Below are positions 9,527-18,298 of a stretch of 64,000 nucleotides of DNA, in pieces (position 1 is the stretch's first letter; every line of letters starts with the position of its first letter). The position numbers were made by a program, and so were the translations under genes. The stretch lies in NCBI RefSeq assembly GCF_030124375.1, contig NZ_JASKLS010000016.1, forward strand, positions 19,295 to 83,294. Reading direction: 5' to 3'. A model generated the notes under the pieces. It did not search any database, was not told the DNA's origin, and saw only the letters and a program-made list of their open reading frames with translations. This stretch comes from Sinorhizobium sp. 6-70 (GTDB lineage: Bacteria; Pseudomonadota; Alphaproteobacteria; Rhizobiales; Rhizobiaceae).

Positions 9527-11119
9527 TTGCCGCAGCTTTCCTTTCATCTCCATGATTATCCGGCGGCGCTGACCCTCTTTTGCTATCTGCTGTCCTGCGC
9601 CGTGATTTTTTTCACGGATCGCTTCGCTCTGCCGGCGCGCGAGCGCAGGAAGAACAGGCCCCCCTATGGGCCCAATCAGGACAGAATCGACATCCTTGCG
9701 CGCCTGCCGGTCATAGCGCTCGTCTTTGCCGGGTTTTTCGCGATTTCCTGGCGGCCGCTCTATGCCGCTGCTGGCGCGATGAGCTTCTTCATCATCTTCA
9801 CCGGCATCTCGCGCGCGAAGTTCAAGTTCATCCGCGAGCCGCTGGTATTCTCGGACATCGCCCTCGTCGCGGACGTCTTCAAGTACAAGACGATCTTCTA
9901 CGCGACTTCGCTGAATATCCTGTTCTGGATCGTCGCGTTCCTTTACGTGTTCGGCGTCTCCGCCCTCTACATGTACTTCGAGCCGAGCATCTTGCCCCAG
10001 CGAGGCAAGTTGTTCTGGATTCTGCTGATGATCTTCGCGGCCAGCGCGCCTTGGGGCCTTTTGTTCTACGGGCCGGTGAACCGGCCGACGGCGGCGCTTG
10101 TGCAGAAGCTCGTAAAGGCCGTCAACGTCAAGATGAATACGGTGCGCTTCGGGACGTTTGCTTCCGTCGTCTTCCATTTCATCATTTGGCTGGGCGTGAA
10201 ACGCGAAAAAATCGTCGCCGAGCTTTCTGAGCGGCTTCGCGCCGTCGTGCTGGATCTGATCGGACACGAGGAAGCCCCGTTGATCGTCGTGTGGCAATCG
10301 GAATCCTTCATCGACATGCGCCACTTCGGCGTCGACACGATCAAACTGCCGACGATCGACCGGCTGCGCAAGCAGGCGATACAATGGGGCCGCCTCAGCA
10401 ATGTGTTCGAGGGCGGCTATACCTTGCGTACTGAGTTCGCCGTGCTGAGCGGACTGGTGCCGGACGACCTCCATGTCGATGCGAGTTATCCTTATCTGCG
10501 CGCCGCGCACTATGCCGACGTCGTCTGGCCGGGAAAATTGAAGCGGGCCGGCTGGCATACACACTTCATCCACCCCTACGACCGCACCTTCTTTCTCCGC
10601 CACAAGGCAATGCCGCAGCTTGGCTTCGAGAAGCTCACCATGTTGGACGCCTTCGACCACAAGCCCGAGCGCGACGGACTCTATGTCTCAGACGCGACGC
10701 TGACAGAAAGAGTGATCGCCGAAGTCGAGAAGCTGCCCGAAGACGAAAGCGGCTTTTTCTTCGTCGCGTCCATGGCCAATCACGGCCCGTGGGAGCCCGG
10801 CCGAGTGGGCACGCTGGCGAATCCGGTCGATATCTACATGGCGATCCTGCAGCAGTCGGATGCCGCCCTCAAGCAGCTGGTCAACCGTCTCAACAAGCTC
10901 GAGCGTCCCGTCTGGCTCGTCTTCTACGGCGACCATGCGCCTCTCCTGAAATCCTTCGCGGACCCGTTCCCGGATCCCCGCACGGACTATTTCATCGTGC
11001 CGCTCGCCAAGGCCCGCCCGGCCCAATTCAGTGCGAAAGCACCCCAGGACGAGGACCCGTGGAACCTGATACGGTCGCTGCTCAGACATGCGAACCTGCA
11101 AAAGGATGCGCTGCAATAG
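9527..11119 (+). CDS. rkpI: RkpI, membrane-anchored LTA synthase/sulfatase-fold enzyme
   Basis: The protein has 530 aa. The start is taken as TTG at 9527, preceded by a purine-rich gaaggt; the ATG at 9508 runs straight into a stop. The N-terminal 190 residues contain about five hydrophobic helices. The extracytoplasmic domain has the alkaline-phosphatase superfamily residues of the LtaS/MdoB/OpgB type: WQSES (Glu259), GGYTLRTEF (Thr299, position of the nucleophile), SMANHGPWEPG, and YGDHAP (Asp469, His470). Such enzymes move phosphoglycerol or phosphoethanolamine, or hydrolyse phosphate or sulfate esters. Its requirement for K-antigen is known from S. meliloti; the transferred group is not known to me. 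It is encoded 15 bp before rkpJ. Confidence 0.88.
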   Translation: MPQLSFHLHDYPAALTLFCYLLSCAVIFFTDRFALPARERRKNRPPYGPNQDRIDILARLPVIALVFAGFFAISWRPLYAAAGAMSFFIIFTGISRAKFKFIREPLVFSDIALVADVFKYKTIFYATSLNILFWIVAFLYVFGVSALYMYFEPSILPQRGKLFWILLMIFAASAPWGLLFYGPVNRPTAALVQKLVKAVNVKMNTVRFGTFASVVFHFIIWLGVKREKIVAELSERLRAVVLDLIGHEEAPLIVVWQSESFIDMRHFGVDTIKLPTIDRLRKQAIQWGRLSNVFEGGYTLRTEFAVLSGLVPDDLHVDASYPYLRAAHYADVVWPGKLKRAGWHTHFIHPYDRTFFLRHKAMPQLGFEKLTMLDAFDHKPERDGLYVSDATLTERVIAEVEKLPEDESGFFFVASMANHGPWEPGRVGTLANPVDIYMAILQQSDAALKQLVNRLNKLERPVWLVFYGDHAPLLKSFADPFPDPRTDYFIVPLAKARPAQFSAKAPQDEDPWNLIRSLLRHANLQKDALQ

Positions 11120-11134
11120 CGGTGGCGACTGGCA

Positions 11135-12451
11135 ATGACAGCGGACACGACGATCAATCGCTCGACACCACGGACATTCCTGTTTCTGCAGGGCCCCTCG
11201 TCGCCGATCTTTGCCAAGATCGCTGCCCGGCTCGAGGCGTTGGGCCACACCTGTCTGCGCATCAATCTCAACGTCGGCGACCAGATCTTCTGGCGACGCC
11301 GCGGCGCTTTCAACTATCGCGGCTCCATGTCGGCGTGGCCGACCTATTTTGAGGCCTTTATCCATCGCCACCCCATCAGCGACCTCGTGCTGCTTGGCGA
11401 AGAGCGCCCCTACCATCAGGCTGCGATTGCCGCTGCCCGCCAGGCAGGCGTAGCTGTCTTCATCGTGGAGATGGGCTATTTGCGCCCCGACTGGCTGACA
11501 CTGGAACGGGGCGGCATGTCGTCCAACTCGCATTTTCCATCCGAACCGGACCAGATCTTGCGCGCCGCAGCCGGTTTGCCGGAACCGGACTGGCGGCGGC
11601 GTTACGAGCAGTCCTTCTTCGCCGAAGCAGCCTGCGATTTGCTCTACAATCTTCCGAACGTCTTCCTTTGGTTTCTTTTTCCGGGCTATCGTCGACACGG
11701 GATCTTTCATCCCCTGGCGGAATATGCGGGGTGGCTCTTGCGCCTCAGCACGCGGGGGCGGGAGCAACGTGCAGCTGGTGCCCTCATCCGCTCTCTAGCC
11801 GCGGAGGGCAGCGATTATTTCGTCTATCCGCTGCAGTTGGAGACCGACTATCAACTGCGTGCGCACTCGCCTTTCAACAGCCAGAAACAGGCGATCCGCG
11901 CAATCCTTGCCTCCTTCGCGCGCCACGCACCCGCGCGCAGCAAACTTGCGATCAAGACCCATCCCCTCGACAACGGCCTCATCCGCTGGCGCAAGATCGT
12001 TGCCGAAGAAGCGGGCAAATCTGGAATTGGAGACCGCACCGTCTATCTTGACGGCGGCAATCTGGACGCTTTGGTGCAGGGGAGCGCTGGCGTCGTTACG
12101 GTAAACTCGACCGCCGGCCTGCACGCGTTGAAACAGGGCAAGCCCGTGAAAGTGCTCGGCAGTGCCGTTTTCGACATTGCGGGGCTTACCGATCAGCAGC
12201 CGCTCGACGCGTTCTGGTTAGCGCCGCAGACGCCTGATCCGGACTTGAGTGCAGCTTTGTTCAGATTGATGGCCGTGGCCATCCAGGTCCGTGGCAATTT
12301 CTATTCAAGCGCAGGCACGAGCGCCGGCGCAAACGCGATCGCGGAGCGTCTGCATCAGGGCGTCGTCAACGAGCCCGGGGCTTTCGTAGACCCTCCGCCC
12401 CGGCGAAAGCCGGAAAAAGGCGCTCCCTTTGTCGCACTTGGCGGCCGCTGA
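11135..12451 (+). CDS. rkpJ: RkpJ, KpsS/LipB-type capsular polysaccharide export protein (probable beta-Kdo transferase)
   Basis: The protein has 438 aa. It begins TFLFLQGPSSPIFAKIA, like the FLQG(P)-type N-terminus of KpsS. It carries KTHPLDNG and GVVTVNSTAGLHALKQGKPV, the conserved stretches of the KpsS/KpsC beta-Kdo transferase fold. These enzymes add the poly-Kdo linker to a phospholipid at the reducing end of group 2 capsules. It is a cytoplasmic or peripheral membrane protein. It follows rkpI with a 15-bp gap and ends convergently, 22 bp from kpsF. That agrees with a Kdo-supplying isomerase being next door. Confidence 0.9.
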   Translation: MTADTTINRSTPRTFLFLQGPSSPIFAKIAARLEALGHTCLRINLNVGDQIFWRRRGAFNYRGSMSAWPTYFEAFIHRHPISDLVLLGEERPYHQAAIAAARQAGVAVFIVEMGYLRPDWLTLERGGMSSNSHFPSEPDQILRAAAGLPEPDWRRRYEQSFFAEAACDLLYNLPNVFLWFLFPGYRRHGIFHPLAEYAGWLLRLSTRGREQRAAGALIRSLAAEGSDYFVYPLQLETDYQLRAHSPFNSQKQAIRAILASFARHAPARSKLAIKTHPLDNGLIRWRKIVAEEAGKSGIGDRTVYLDGGNLDALVQGSAGVVTVNSTAGLHALKQGKPVKVLGSAVFDIAGLTDQQPLDAFWLAPQTPDPDLSAALFRLMAVAIQVRGNFYSSAGTSAGANAIAERLHQGVVNEPGAFVDPPPRRKPEKGAPFVALGGR

Positions 12452-12473
12452 CGTCTTCGGCCGTCGAAGGCGA

Positions 12474-13484
12474 TCACGCCACGCCGGCGCGCAAAAGATC
12501 GTGAATGTGCAAGATGCCGGCCGGGAGGCCGGCGTCGTCGACCAGGAAAAGCACGGTCACCTTGTGTTCCTGCATGAACTCCATGGCGGCGCTGGCAAGC
12601 ACGTCGCCTTTGATGACCCTCGGATTGCGCGACATCACGTCCTCGACCGGCTGAAGCAGCAGATTGCCGGCCATGTGGCGACGCAGGTCGCCGTCGGTAA
12701 TGACGCCGATCAGCGCGCCGCCTTCGTCGACGATGCCGACGACGCCAAATCCCTTCGATGACATCTCGATGACCGCTTCGCTCATCGGACGACCGACCGA
12801 CAGCAGCGGCACCTGTTCCGCCACATGCGCCAGTTCATGCACCAGGCGCAGCTGCGCGCCGAGCTTGCCGCCGGGGTGGAATGTCTTGAAATCTTCAGCC
12901 GAGAAACCGCGACGCTCCAGGAGCGCGATCGCCAAGGCATCTCCGACCGCAAGCTGCAGCATGGCGGATGTCGTTGGAGCAAGCCCGTGCGGGCAGGCTT
13001 CCGGCACCTTCGGCAGCACCAGGGCAACATCGGAGTTGCGGGCAAGGATGCTGTCGCGATTGGCGCAGATGGAGACAACCGGCACCTTGAAGCGCTTGGC
13101 GTAGGTGAGCATGTTGCCAAGCTCGGCCGTCTCGCCCGACCAGGAGAGCAGGATCAGGACGTCCTGCGACGTGACCATGCCGAGGTCGCCATGGCTCGCC
13201 TCGGTCGGATGGACGAAATAGGCGGACGTGCCGGTGGACGCCATGGTCGCCGCGATCTTGCGGCCGATATGCCCGCTCTTGCCGACGCCTGACACGACGA
13301 CCCGGCCCTCGCTGTCGCCGATCAATTCGACCGCATCGACGAGGCTGCGCGCAAAGACTTCATCCGTCGCCAGGTGATCGGCGAGAGCCTTGATGCCATT
13401 GGTTGCGGTCGTCAGCGTCCTGCCGATCGAATCCAGCATGGCGGAACGGGATTGCCCATCCGCTTTTACTTGTCTCAAGCCCAT
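12474..13484 (-). CDS. kpsF: D-arabinose 5-phosphate isomerase, KpsF/KdsD family
   Basis: The gene encodes 336 aa from the ATG at 13484, which has a purine-rich aggg upstream; the frame is open for 34 more codons upstream but lacks a better site. The N-terminal SIS domain has GVGKSGHIGRKIAA and the HPTEASHGDLGM active-site strand. It is followed by two CBS domains (about 210-330). The enzyme converts ribulose 5-phosphate to arabinose 5-phosphate, the first step of CMP-Kdo synthesis. It is convergent with rkpJ. In S. meliloti a kpsF homologue (kpsF3) lies at this place beside rkp-1. It probably supplies Kdo for the capsule, in addition to a housekeeping isomerase. Confidence 0.93.
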   Translation of the reverse strand: MGLRQVKADGQSRSAMLDSIGRTLTTATNGIKALADHLATDEVFARSLVDAVELIGDSEGRVVVSGVGKSGHIGRKIAATMASTGTSAYFVHPTEASHGDLGMVTSQDVLILLSWSGETAELGNMLTYAKRFKVPVVSICANRDSILARNSDVALVLPKVPEACPHGLAPTTSAMLQLAVGDALAIALLERRGFSAEDFKTFHPGGKLGAQLRLVHELAHVAEQVPLLSVGRPMSEAVIEMSSKGFGVVGIVDEGGALIGVITDGDLRRHMAGNLLLQPVEDVMSRNPRVIKGDVLASAAMEFMQEHKVTVLFLVDDAGLPAGILHIHDLLRAGVA

Positions 13485-13630
13485 CGTTGACCCTAGTTTC
13501 CGCGACGAAATTGTCCGAACGCCTGCCGTTTCAGCAGCAGCCGAAGCATATAGGAGGCTGATAAGCGCTTTTTCTTGGCAAACCAAGTCTATTTGCGCCT
13601 GTTTGCACTGAAACCGGTCGTGATCGACCG

Positions 13631-14086
13631 TCAGCCCGCACGTTTTTCCTCGATAACCTCGTGCGGCAGGTCGCCATCACCCGCAAATTCCGCAAGCGTC
13701 ATCGAGTCGAGAATGGAGGCCATCGCGTCACGGACCGTCGTCATCGATATCCGCACACGACAGGTCTCGGGATCGCTGCAGTCTTCGCAGACCTCATAGG
13801 CCGTGCGGCTGGCGCAGCGGATCGGTGCGAGGGGACCGTCAAGCGTGCGTATGACGTGGCCGATACGAATCTCCGACGCCGGGCGAGAAAGCGAATAGCC
13901 GCCGCCTGGCCCCTTCTTCGAACGCAGCATGCCGGCGTTGCGCAATTCGAGCAGAATCGTGTCGAGGAATTTTTTCGGAATGTTGTTGCGCAGGGCGATT
14001 TCATTGATGAAGGCAGTCTCGCCTGGTTCGAGGCGCGCCAGATCGACAAGGGCCTTGAGCCCGTATTTTCCCTTCTTCGTCAGCAT
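13631..14086 (-). CDS. Rrf2 family transcriptional regulator
   Basis: The gene encodes 151 aa from the ATG at 14086 (MLTKKGKYGLKAL, the usual Rrf2 start), with gggagggg about 12 bases upstream. A winged helix-turn-helix covers residues 1-80. A cysteine cluster CEDCSDPETC follows at about 104-113 (C-x2-C-x5-C), the place where IscR, NsrR and RirA hold an Fe-S cluster. It may therefore sense Fe-S status, NO, iron or sulfur. The spacing differs from that of IscR. The nearest candidate targets are the small genes at 14359-14742, which have a dyad upstream. Confidence 0.9.
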   Translation of the reverse strand: MLTKKGKYGLKALVDLARLEPGETAFINEIALRNNIPKKFLDTILLELRNAGMLRSKKGPGGGYSLSRPASEIRIGHVIRTLDGPLAPIRCASRTAYEVCEDCSDPETCRVRISMTTVRDAMASILDSMTLAEFAGDGDLPHEVIEEKRAG

Positions 14087-14250
14087 TCCGAGAAATTCCC
14101 CTCCCGGTCCCAAGACGCGGGACCGTTGGCAACGACACAATCCTGTCTTGGCATAGCACAAGAAGCGCGTCGCCAATACACAATTTTGGTCGACAATTCG
14201 GAAGGATGAACTTCAAATTTGATGGATTTATTGCCGCATGGCGGCGGACG

Positions 14251-14353
14251 CTACAGCGCCGGGCGTCTTATCGGACGCACAAAGGTCGCTGTAGCACTTC
14301 AAATTGCTGCATGTTTTCATCCTTAAATCCGCTAGGATTTAAGGAATCATGCA
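14251..14353. repeat. Intergenic mosaic palindrome, family A
   Basis: The GC-rich hairpin ctacagcgccgggcgtctta / ggacgcacaaaggtcgctgtag is followed by the palindrome gcatgttttcatccttaaat / atttaaggaatcatgc. It ends five bases from the stop of the 69-aa gene, so it could act as a 3' stem-loop for that transcript. Confidence 0.88.
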
Positions 14354-14358
14354 GGAGA

Positions 14359-14568
14359 TCACGCCGCCGCAATGCCAACCTGATGGTTTCGAGCGCCCTG
14401 GCCGGCGAGCAGGCGGCGGATCGCCGCGCGCGCTTCATCGGCCGAGCGGAAACGTTGAGCGTCCAAGTCCCAGACGTGATACTTCACGGCCAAAAACTTC
14501 AACCGGTCCTCGTCAGGGACAACAACGCCGACGGCTTCGCCGCCATATTCGATAACTTGCTTGCTCAT
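14359..14568 (-). CDS. Conserved small hypothetical protein (69 aa)
   Basis: Translation starts at ATG 14568 with a strong ggaggag 9 bases upstream; a further ATG at 14586 lacks such a site. The protein is mixed alpha/beta, with no signal or membrane segment. It has a central KFLAVKYHVWDLDAQRF stretch and a C-terminal basic helix with ARAAIRRLLAGQ. I do not recognise a function. It lies downstream of a 31-codon ORF with its own good ribosome site and may be co-transcribed with it. It sits beside the Rrf2 gene on the same strand. Confidence 0.65.
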   Translation of the reverse strand: MSKQVIEYGGEAVGVVVPDEDRLKFLAVKYHVWDLDAQRFRSADEARAAIRRLLAGQGARNHQVGIAAA

Positions 14569-14646
14569 GTAATAACGCTCCTCCACGCCTCGCGGCGCGG
14601 ATCATTCGATTCTCGGCAAAAGATGAAATTCGGGAAGTTCGGACGG

Positions 14647-14742
14647 TCACATTCGGCGAAGTGCGCGAAGGTGACGTTTCACTGTTGCACGACAATAGGA
14701 ACGCGAGCCGCAGAAAGCGGCGGTCGAGACGATTCCGGACAT
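14647..14742 (-). CDS. Candidate 31-aa small ORF with strong ribosome-binding site
   Basis: The ATG at 14742 is preceded by aaaggagagtgac, one of the best Shine-Dalgarno sites in the region. The predicted peptide has 31 residues, with two cysteines (FCGSRSYC) and a very basic C-terminus (VKRHLRALRR). It ends ATG-TGA, 79 bases upstream of the 69-aa gene. It could be a leader peptide or a small protein. No homologue is known to me, and coding is not proven. Confidence 0.35.
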   Translation of the reverse strand: MSGIVSTAAFCGSRSYCRATVKRHLRALRRM

Positions 14743-14834
14743 GTCACTCTCCTTTGGCTGTGCCCGGCGCATCGCGCCGCGGCGGTTCATGAACAATGTG
14801 AGGCGGACTCTTCCGCATCACGCTTCGCAAACTA

Positions 14835-14860
14835 GAATAATCTACCAAATTAGTCAATTA
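14835..14860. promoter_or_regulatory. Imperfect dyad, possible Rrf2-type operator
   Basis: The sequence aatctaccaaattagtcaat and its complement match at about 14 of 21 positions. The dyad lies in an AT-rich stretch upstream of the 31-aa and 69-aa ORFs. Rrf2 regulators (IscR class) often bind AT-rich dyads with outer GACT/AGTC-like arms. Assignment to the Rrf2 gene at 13631-14086 is inference. Confidence 0.3.
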
Positions 14861-15019
14861 CAAAAACAAAGAGGAGAAAAATAATTCTCTGCTCTCCCGT
14901 TTTGAACCATCATGGCGACAATTCTATTTTCGTGGTCCCCGCTGAGGACTCCAACGCTATCTAGGTAGCGACGAATCAATCTGCAAGGGACGATGGTATA
15001 AAGACAGCACTTTCAGACG
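14861..15019. other. AT-rich intergenic stretch without recognisable gene
   Basis: This lies between the dyad and the terminator behind secDF. It contains runs such as acaaaaacaaagaggagaaa and no ORF of note on either strand. Outward promoter elements are likely, but no confident -35/-10 pair was found. Confidence 0.5.
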
Positions 15020-15050
15020 AAAAAGGGGCAGCCGCCGGCCGCCCCTTTTT
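15020..15050. terminator. Rho-independent terminator behind secDF (bidirectional form)
   Basis: The arms aaaaaggggc and gccccttttt are perfect 10-base complements around an 11-base GC-rich loop. The hairpin lies 22 bases after the secDF stop, and both ends carry T/A tracts. Confidence 0.85.
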
Positions 15051-15071
15051 GTTTCGTCATTTGTGATCGGA

Positions 15072-17606
15072 TCACGCCGCTGGCGTTCCCGGCTGCTGCG
15101 CCGCGGTGCGACCCGCCTCGCGGTCCTTCCACCAGCGGCTCAGGAACAGGAGGATCGGCCCACCGATATAGATCGATGAGGTTGTGGCGACGATGACGCC
15201 GAAGATCATCGGCCAGGCAAAGCTGCGTACCGTTTCGCCGCCCCAGATCGCCATCGGCACCAGCGAAAGGGCGGTCGCCATCGAGGTGAAGATGCATCGC
15301 GCAATCACCTGGTTGATGCTCATGTCGATGAGATCCGAGAAGGGCATCGACTTGTACTTGCGCAGGTTTTCACGCATGCGGTCGTAGACGACCACCTTGT
15401 CGTTCACCGAATAGCCGATCATCGTCAGCAGTGCGGCGATTGCCGTCAGGTTGAAGTCCACGCCGGTAAGCGCGAAGAAGCCCACCGTCTTGGTGATGTC
15501 GAGCAAAAGCACCGCGATCGCGCCGACGGCGAAGTGCCATTCGAAGCGGAACCAGATGTAGAGCAGGATCGCCACCATCGCGAGACCGACGGCGAGGAAG
15601 CCGGAGCGCTGCAGCTCGCCGCTGACCGTCGGGCCGACCACCTCCGTCCGCTCCAGGGTCGCCCCCGGGACGGCGGTCGTCACCGCATCCTTGACGCGGT
15701 TCAGCGCCGCGGTCTGCTCCTGTTCGCCGCCCGGCTGGCGCTGGACGCGGATCAGCACCGACTGACCGTTGCCGAAGTCCTGCAACGCCACTTCGCCGAG
15801 ATTGAGCGCTTCGAGCCCGTGACGCAGCGTCGGCAGATCGATCTTCTCCTTGGCCGCCGCTTCGACCTGGATACCACCGACGAAATCGATGCCGTAGTTC
15901 AGGCCCGGCGTGAAGAACAGGATGACCGAGCTGATCGACAGGAAGGCAGAGAAGCCGATCGCCTGGAAGCGGCGCTTCATGAAGGAGATGGTCGGCAGAT
16001 GCGGCACGCCGCCGAAGAGCGACGGGATCTCCAGCTTCTTCATCTTGCGACGGACGACGACCTCGCGCATCAGCAAGCGCACGACCGTGATGGACGTGAA
16101 CATCGAGATGACGATGCCGAGCATCATGGTGACGGCAAAACCGCGAACCGGGCCGCTGCCGAGCCAGAACAGGAGGATCGTGCCGGAGAGCGTTGTGACG
16201 TTGGAGTCGAGGATCGTGGCATAGGCCTTGTTGAAGCCGACATCCAGCGCCTTCATCGCGCCGGCGCCCCCTTCCGTCTCTTCGCGGATACGCGCGTTGA
16301 TGAGGATGTTGGCGTCGACGGCCATGCCGATGCCGAGAATGATGCCGGCGATGCCGGGCAGGGTGAGCGTCGAGCCGATCATGCCGAGAACACCGATCGT
16401 CAAGGCCGTATGCAGAACCAGGCCGACATTGGCGATCATGCCCCACGCACCGTAGAGAATAATCATGAGGCCTACGACAAGGCCGAAGCCGGCAAGGCCG
16501 GTATAGAGGCCCATGCGGATCGAATCGCTGCCGAGGTTCGGGCCGACCGATCGCTCTTCGATGATCGTCAGCGGTGCCGGCAGAGCCCCAGAGCGCAGCA
16601 GCGCCGAAAGAACCGTCGCCGACTCGGCGGTGAAATTACCGCTGATCTGGCCACGGCCGCCGAGGATCGGCTCGTTGATGACCGGTGCGGTCAGCACCTT
16701 GCCGTCGAGGACGATTGCGAACGGGCGGCCGACATTTTCACGCGTGATTTCGGCGAACTGGCGGGCGCCAAGCGAATCGAAGGTGAAGTCCACGACCGGC
16801 TGGTTCGTGCGCTGGTCGAAGCCGACCTTGGCGTCGTCGAGCCGCTCGCCGGAAATGGCAACGCGGCTTTCGACCGGGTATTTGTTGCCGTCATTGGCGC
16901 CGGGAAGGATGTCGACGCCGCGTGGCGGCGGCTGCGTGACGTCCGCGGTCTGATCGAGCATGTGGAAGCTCATCTGCGCCGTGGAGCCCAGGAGTTCGCG
17001 AAGACGGGTCGGATCCTGCAGACCAGGCAACTGCACGAGGATGCGGTTCGAGCCGATACGCTGGATCAGCGGCTCGGCGACGCCGACCTGGTCGACGCGG
17101 TTGCGGATGATCTCCAGGCTCTGCTCGACCGCCTTGGTCATGCGGTCGGCAAGTCCGGCCTCGGTGATCGCAAGTGTCACCACGTCGGCGTTCGTCGTTA
17201 CCTCGACCTCAGGCGCCGCGCCGCCGAAGCCGATCGTGCTGACGGGGGTCGCCAGTTCCTGCAGCTTCGGCAGCACTTTGTCCCGATCGGCCGCATCCGC
17301 GATGGTGACCGTCACGGCGTTGCCGCTGATGCGCGCCGACGAGGCCGAAACGCGCTCGCCGCGCAGAACCCGGCGGGTATCGTCAAGAAGCGTATTGAGC
17401 CGCGCCTTCTGCAGGCCGGCGCCGTCGACCTCGAGAACGAGGTGCGAGCCGCCCCTCAAATCGAGGCCGAGAGTGACCGGCTTGAAGGGCAGGATCGACG
17501 TGAATTGCTCTCTCATGCCTTGCGGCAGAACGCTCGGCACCGCCGCGAGGCATCCGAAAATAATGATCGCGACATAGGCGAGGACCGCCCATCTGGATGT
17601 ACGCAT
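15072..17606 (-). CDS. secDF: SecDF, fused protein-export membrane subunits SecD and SecF
   Basis: The gene encodes 844 aa from ATG 17606 (MRTSRWAVLAYVAI, the usual SecD start; the frame extends 21 codons further). The SecD part has a first membrane helix, LGLDLRGGSHLVLEVD, a long periplasmic P1 region, and a five-helix bundle. SecF begins near residue 545 with its own first helix, GLNYGIDFVGG and YSVNDKVVVYDRMREN. The RND-type complex uses the proton gradient to pull exported chains through SecYEG. SecD-SecF fusions are common in rhizobia. A strong hairpin terminator follows the gene. Confidence 0.96.
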   Translation of the reverse strand: MRTSRWAVLAYVAIIIFGCLAAVPSVLPQGMREQFTSILPFKPVTLGLDLRGGSHLVLEVDGAGLQKARLNTLLDDTRRVLRGERVSASSARISGNAVTVTIADAADRDKVLPKLQELATPVSTIGFGGAAPEVEVTTNADVVTLAITEAGLADRMTKAVEQSLEIIRNRVDQVGVAEPLIQRIGSNRILVQLPGLQDPTRLRELLGSTAQMSFHMLDQTADVTQPPPRGVDILPGANDGNKYPVESRVAISGERLDDAKVGFDQRTNQPVVDFTFDSLGARQFAEITRENVGRPFAIVLDGKVLTAPVINEPILGGRGQISGNFTAESATVLSALLRSGALPAPLTIIEERSVGPNLGSDSIRMGLYTGLAGFGLVVGLMIILYGAWGMIANVGLVLHTALTIGVLGMIGSTLTLPGIAGIILGIGMAVDANILINARIREETEGGAGAMKALDVGFNKAYATILDSNVTTLSGTILLFWLGSGPVRGFAVTMMLGIVISMFTSITVVRLLMREVVVRRKMKKLEIPSLFGGVPHLPTISFMKRRFQAIGFSAFLSISSVILFFTPGLNYGIDFVGGIQVEAAAKEKIDLPTLRHGLEALNLGEVALQDFGNGQSVLIRVQRQPGGEQEQTAALNRVKDAVTTAVPGATLERTEVVGPTVSGELQRSGFLAVGLAMVAILLYIWFRFEWHFAVGAIAVLLLDITKTVGFFALTGVDFNLTAIAALLTMIGYSVNDKVVVYDRMRENLRKYKSMPFSDLIDMSINQVIARCIFTSMATALSLVPMAIWGGETVRSFAWPMIFGVIVATTSSIYIGGPILLFLSRWWKDREAGRTAAQQPGTPAA

Positions 17607-17718
17607 GTGGAAATTCCATGAATGCCTGAACGCGCTCAACCGGCGTCGTCCGGGCCAGGTTTTCATCAAAACTCAGGCGGAACCGGAGATCGCCGGCCCA
17701 CCAACACTGAAGGATGCT

Positions 17719-18129
17719 TTATGCCTCAGGTGGAGCGCGAATGCGTTCGCTGAAAAGCGGCGCTCCTGCTACGACGTCCGCTCGCGGCAACGATGGCGGC
17801 CGAGCGTTTTCAACGGCTGGCAAGTTGACGAAATCGAAGGGAAGAACCGGTGGGAGATCGCCTCCGGTTGTCGATTTTCCATCCGCTCGCTCGCCGACGA
17901 AACGGAGATCGGGCAAGGTAACGGCCCTGGAACCCTGCCGCACCGTCGGACGATCGGAGGAGCCGGTGTCCGGCACAGCGACATTGCCGGCCGGCGCGCC
18001 AGCGGTGCGGCTCGAAACACTCTGCCCGACGGCAATGACCTGCATGGCAAAGGAGGCACAGAACAGCCACAGCACGGCAAGAAGCCGGCTGGCCTGCATG
18101 CTCTTGCTGCCACCACCCAAGAGGTCCAT
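17719..18129 (-). CDS. Hypothetical exported protein upstream of secDF
   Basis: The gene encodes 136 aa from ATG 18129; the next ATG, at 18099, starts exactly at the signal sequence (MQASRLLAVLWLFCASFAMQ) and may be the true start. The rest is proline- and serine-rich with no domain I recognise. It has the same strand and spacing (112 bp) as secDF, so the two may be co-transcribed. Several frames are open here because of high GC, and the opposite strand has a 165-codon ORF. The signal-peptide-like N-terminus favours this frame. Confidence 0.5.
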   Translation of the reverse strand: MDLLGGGSKSMQASRLLAVLWLFCASFAMQVIAVGQSVSSRTAGAPAGNVAVPDTGSSDRPTVRQGSRAVTLPDLRFVGERADGKSTTGGDLPPVLPFDFVNLPAVENARPPSLPRADVVAGAPLFSERIRAPPEA

Positions 18130-18298
18130 AGAGGACACTATCCCTTTTTCTCGACCGGCCCTTGACCGGGACACCGGCGAGACGAAATTCAACCCGACTG
18201 CTACAGCCTAGCGAAAGAACATGGCCGGATTCGAGCGTGCGGCCTCTTAACACCATTCCGGGGCGGAAAAGTCAAATCCGGCTCAGTTCATTGCTCTG

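Noticed and set aside
15534..17621. 695-codon ORF antisense to secDF
   Set aside because: Shadow frame of a GC-rich gene; composition is rich in Asp/Arg/Gln with no domain, and the SecDF frame is unmistakable.
17714..18211. 165-codon plus-strand ORF opposite the small exported protein
   Set aside because: No signal, no motif, Ser/Arg-rich shadow composition; the minus-strand frame has a signal peptide.
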